Below, piece after piece: positions 5,184 to 6,536 of a DNA stretch of 6,536 nucleotides. The stretch is from positions 1 to 6,536 of the forward strand of contig JAGKSZ010000169.1 of NCBI GenBank assembly GCA_018991295.1. The letters are read 5' to 3'. The DNA comes from Porphyrobacter sp. GTDB taxonomy: Bacteria; Pseudomonadota; Alphaproteobacteria; Sphingomonadales; Sphingomonadaceae. A model generated the notes under the pieces. The model worked only from the letters and a program-made list of their open reading frames with translations, was not told the origin of the DNA and did no database searches. The number at the start of each line of letters is the position of its first letter. Positions within the stretch are counted from its first letter, which is position 1. Both the position numbers and the translations under genes were made by a program.

Positions 5184-6446
5184 ATGAATTCGCCGGCGAT
5201 CAACCTGTTCGACCCCGATCTCCAGCAATGTCCCTATGACGCCTACCGGCAGCTGCGTGACGAGGCCCCGGTCTACAACATCCCCGGCACGCAGATTTAC
5301 GTCGTCAGCCGATACGACCATGTGCGCGAGGTGCTGATGGACCCGGCACGCTTCCCCTCCACGGCGGCCAATGAACTGATGCGCGCCAGCCCGGTGGATC
5401 AGGAACGCGGGCGCAAGGTCGCGCAGCGGTTCCGCGAGAAGGGCTGGCTCCCCGCCCCGACGCTGGCGGGCCGCGATGACCCCGGCCACAAGCAGATGCG
5501 AGCCATGTTCAACGAGGCGTTCAAGCCCAGCCGCATCAAGGACATCGATCCGCGGGTGGAAACCCTCGCCTACGAGCTGATCGACACATTCGCAGCGCAC
5601 GGGAAATGCGATTGGGTGCGCCAGTTCTGCGTCCCCCTGCCGCTGTTCATCATCGGGGAACAGATGGGCGCGCGGCGCGAGGACATGTGGCGCATCAAGG
5701 GCTGGACCGATGCCTTCTTCCACCGCATTTCGCTGATGCTGCCCGAAGACAAGCACCTCGAAATGGTCGACCGCGAAATCGAGGCGCAGCATTACTTCCA
5801 GCCGATCTTCGAGAGGCTTCGCGAACATCCCGATGGCAGCCTGATTTCGGTGCTGGTCAACACCGTGATCGAAGGCTGGGGCCGCCCCTTGAACGACGAG
5901 GAACTCCACGCCGAAATGATGGCCGATACCTTCGTGGGCGGCAGCGAGACGACCACCAACGCGCTTGCGGCTGGCATGAAGCTGCTGATCGAGAACAAGG
6001 ATGTTTGGGCGAAGCTCAAGGCCGATCCCGGCAGGCATATGCGCAATTTCGTCGAGGAGGTGCTCAGGCTCGAAAGCCCGGTGCAAAGCCTCATGCGCTT
6101 CACCCACACGGATGTGGAACTGGCCGGGGTGACGATCCCGGCAGGCTCGGTGGTCAATGTCCGGTATGGCGCGGCGAACCGGGATGAACGCGTGTTTGAA
6201 TGCCCGGAAAAGCTCGATCTCGATCGCCCCAGGGCGGGCGCGCACATGGCTTTCGGGTCAGGCACGCACCATTGCCTTGGCGCACCGCTGGCCCGGCGCG
6301 AGCTGACATGGGGCTTTCAGGCGGTGGTCGACCGGTTTGACGATATGTGGTTTGCCGAAGGGCAGAACGATTTCAGCTACCACCCGCACTTCCTGCTGCG
6401 GAGCCTGAAGCAGCTGAATATCGAGTTCGAGCCAAAGCGCGCCTGA
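5184..6446 (+). CDS. Cytochrome P450, soluble bacterial class I type
   Basis: A complete 420-aa P450, the usual length for soluble bacterial forms, with no N-terminal membrane anchor. Key motifs are the C-helix region DDPGHKQMR, the I-helix oxygen-activation motif GGSETTT (252-258, acid E255 and alcohol T256), the K-helix ExxR at E292-R295, and the heme loop FGSGTHHCLG with F357 and the thiolate ligand C364. It would insert oxygen into a hydrophobic substrate using electrons from a ferredoxin and ferredoxin reductase, neither of which is in the window. The ATG at 5184 is preferred because GGAGG lies 8 nt upstream and the protein then opens with the family-like NLFDPDLQQCPYDAYRQLRDEAPVY. ATG 5130 would add a basic 18-residue tail without a ribosome site. 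The CYP family and substrate cannot be assigned by eye; terpenoid, steroid or fatty-acid hydroxylation are all possible. The gene is followed directly by a perfect palindrome. Confidence 0.95.
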   Translation: MNSPAINLFDPDLQQCPYDAYRQLRDEAPVYNIPGTQIYVVSRYDHVREVLMDPARFPSTAANELMRASPVDQERGRKVAQRFREKGWLPAPTLAGRDDPGHKQMRAMFNEAFKPSRIKDIDPRVETLAYELIDTFAAHGKCDWVRQFCVPLPLFIIGEQMGARREDMWRIKGWTDAFFHRISLMLPEDKHLEMVDREIEAQHYFQPIFERLREHPDGSLISVLVNTVIEGWGRPLNDEELHAEMMADTFVGGSETTTNALAAGMKLLIENKDVWAKLKADPGRHMRNFVEEVLRLESPVQSLMRFTHTDVELAGVTIPAGSVVNVRYGAANRDERVFECPEKLDLDRPRAGAHMAFGSGTHHCLGAPLARRELTWGFQAVVDRFDDMWFAEGQNDFSYHPHFLLRSLKQLNIEFEPKRA

Positions 6447-6448
6447 CC

Positions 6449-6468
6449 CCCCTCCCCTAGGGGAGGGG
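6449..6468. terminator. Perfect 20-bp palindrome just after the P450 stop
   Basis: CCCCTCCCCT followed directly by its exact reverse complement AGGGGAGGGG, beginning two bases after the TGA. It can form a strong GC stem and probably ends or protects the P450 transcript. It continues into a G-rich tract (6471-6480 region) and not a U-run, so it is not a textbook intrinsic terminator. Similar CCCCTCCC...GGGAGGGG elements are, from memory, frequent intergenic repeats in alphaproteobacteria. Confidence 0.55.
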
Positions 6469-6502
6469 TTGGGGGTGGGGGCTCCACGCCAGCGGTATCG
6501 TT

Positions 6503-6521
6503 GCGAGGCCTGCGGCCTCGC
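6503..6521. repeat. Perfect 8-bp stem hairpin with TGC loop
   Basis: GCGAGGCC-TGC-GGCCTCGC is a perfect stem-loop 34 bp after the 20-bp palindrome. The two may form one composite GC-rich intergenic repeat unit with the intervening G-rich tract. A terminator role is possible, but the expected U-run is absent and the following bases are only C. Confidence 0.6.
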
Positions 6522-6536
6522 CCCCCCCCCCCCCCC
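6521..6536. other. Terminal run of 16 C, probable contig-end artefact
   Basis: The window ends in an unbroken run of 16 C. Long homopolymers of C are rare in bacterial chromosomes. The run sits exactly at the sequence end and right after a strong hairpin, which is where assemblies and reads often fail. Only the first one or few C are likely to be genuine. Confidence 0.65.

Noticed and set aside
4542..6245. 567-codon minus-strand frame covering the P450 gene and part of the SnoaL gene
   Set aside because: It is antisense to a P450 with intact heme, ExxR and I-helix motifs, and out of frame with the real minus-strand SnoaL gene. No domain is visible and it crosses an intergenic region with divergent ribosome sites.

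Overview
This is a GC-rich bacterial fragment (roughly two thirds G+C by eye) made almost entirely of tightly packed catabolism-type genes. Gene content (MDR-type oxidoreductase, SnoaL-like proteins, PaaI thioesterase, acyl-CoA ligase, VOC protein, AhpD/CMD-like proteins, soluble cytochrome P450), the codon bias towards G/C in third positions and the GC-rich intergenic palindromes suggest an alphaproteobacterium. A sphingomonad (Novosphingobium/Sphingobium/Erythrobacter-like) fits best. The taxon is inferred from gene style and repeats; no marker gene is present.

Layout, left to right. (1) 1-890, + strand: the C-terminal third of an NADP-dependent zinc-type (MDR) oxidoreductase overlaps by 4 nt a SnoaL-like protein. 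(2) 919-1323, - strand: a PaaI-type hotdog thioesterase, convergent with unit 1 across a short hairpin. (3) 1412-3525, + strand: a 530-aa acyl-CoA ligase overlaps by 4 nt (TTGA) a VOC protein that starts with TTG. (4) 3528-3606: a large imperfect inverted repeat between convergent units. (5) 5055-3615, - strand: a three-gene operon of a second SnoaL-like protein, an AhpD/CMD-like protein with a CxxC motif, and a smaller protein that looks like a cysteine-less CMD relative; stop codons, Shine-Dalgarno sites and starts interlock. (6) 5184-6446, + strand: a complete class I-type cytochrome P450, divergent from unit 5. (7) 6447-6536: two perfect hairpins and a terminal run of 16 C at the window end.

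A plausible joint role is breakdown of a hydrophobic carboxylate or a steroid/terpenoid-like compound. The P450 would hydroxylate, the ligase would activate an acid to its CoA thioester, the oxidoreductase would reduce an enone or similar intermediate, and the thioesterase would release CoA. The SnoaL, VOC and CMD proteins would do isomerase, hydratase, lyase or redox steps. The substrate cannot be read from the sequence, and no regulator, transporter or P450 redox partner lies in the window. I see no defence system, CRISPR array, transposase, tRNA or rRNA. The most noteworthy points are the second SnoaL paralogue, the tandem CMD pair in which one member lacks cysteines, the AhpD-type site with Arg in place of His, the TTG-coupled VOC gene, and the palindromic repeats.
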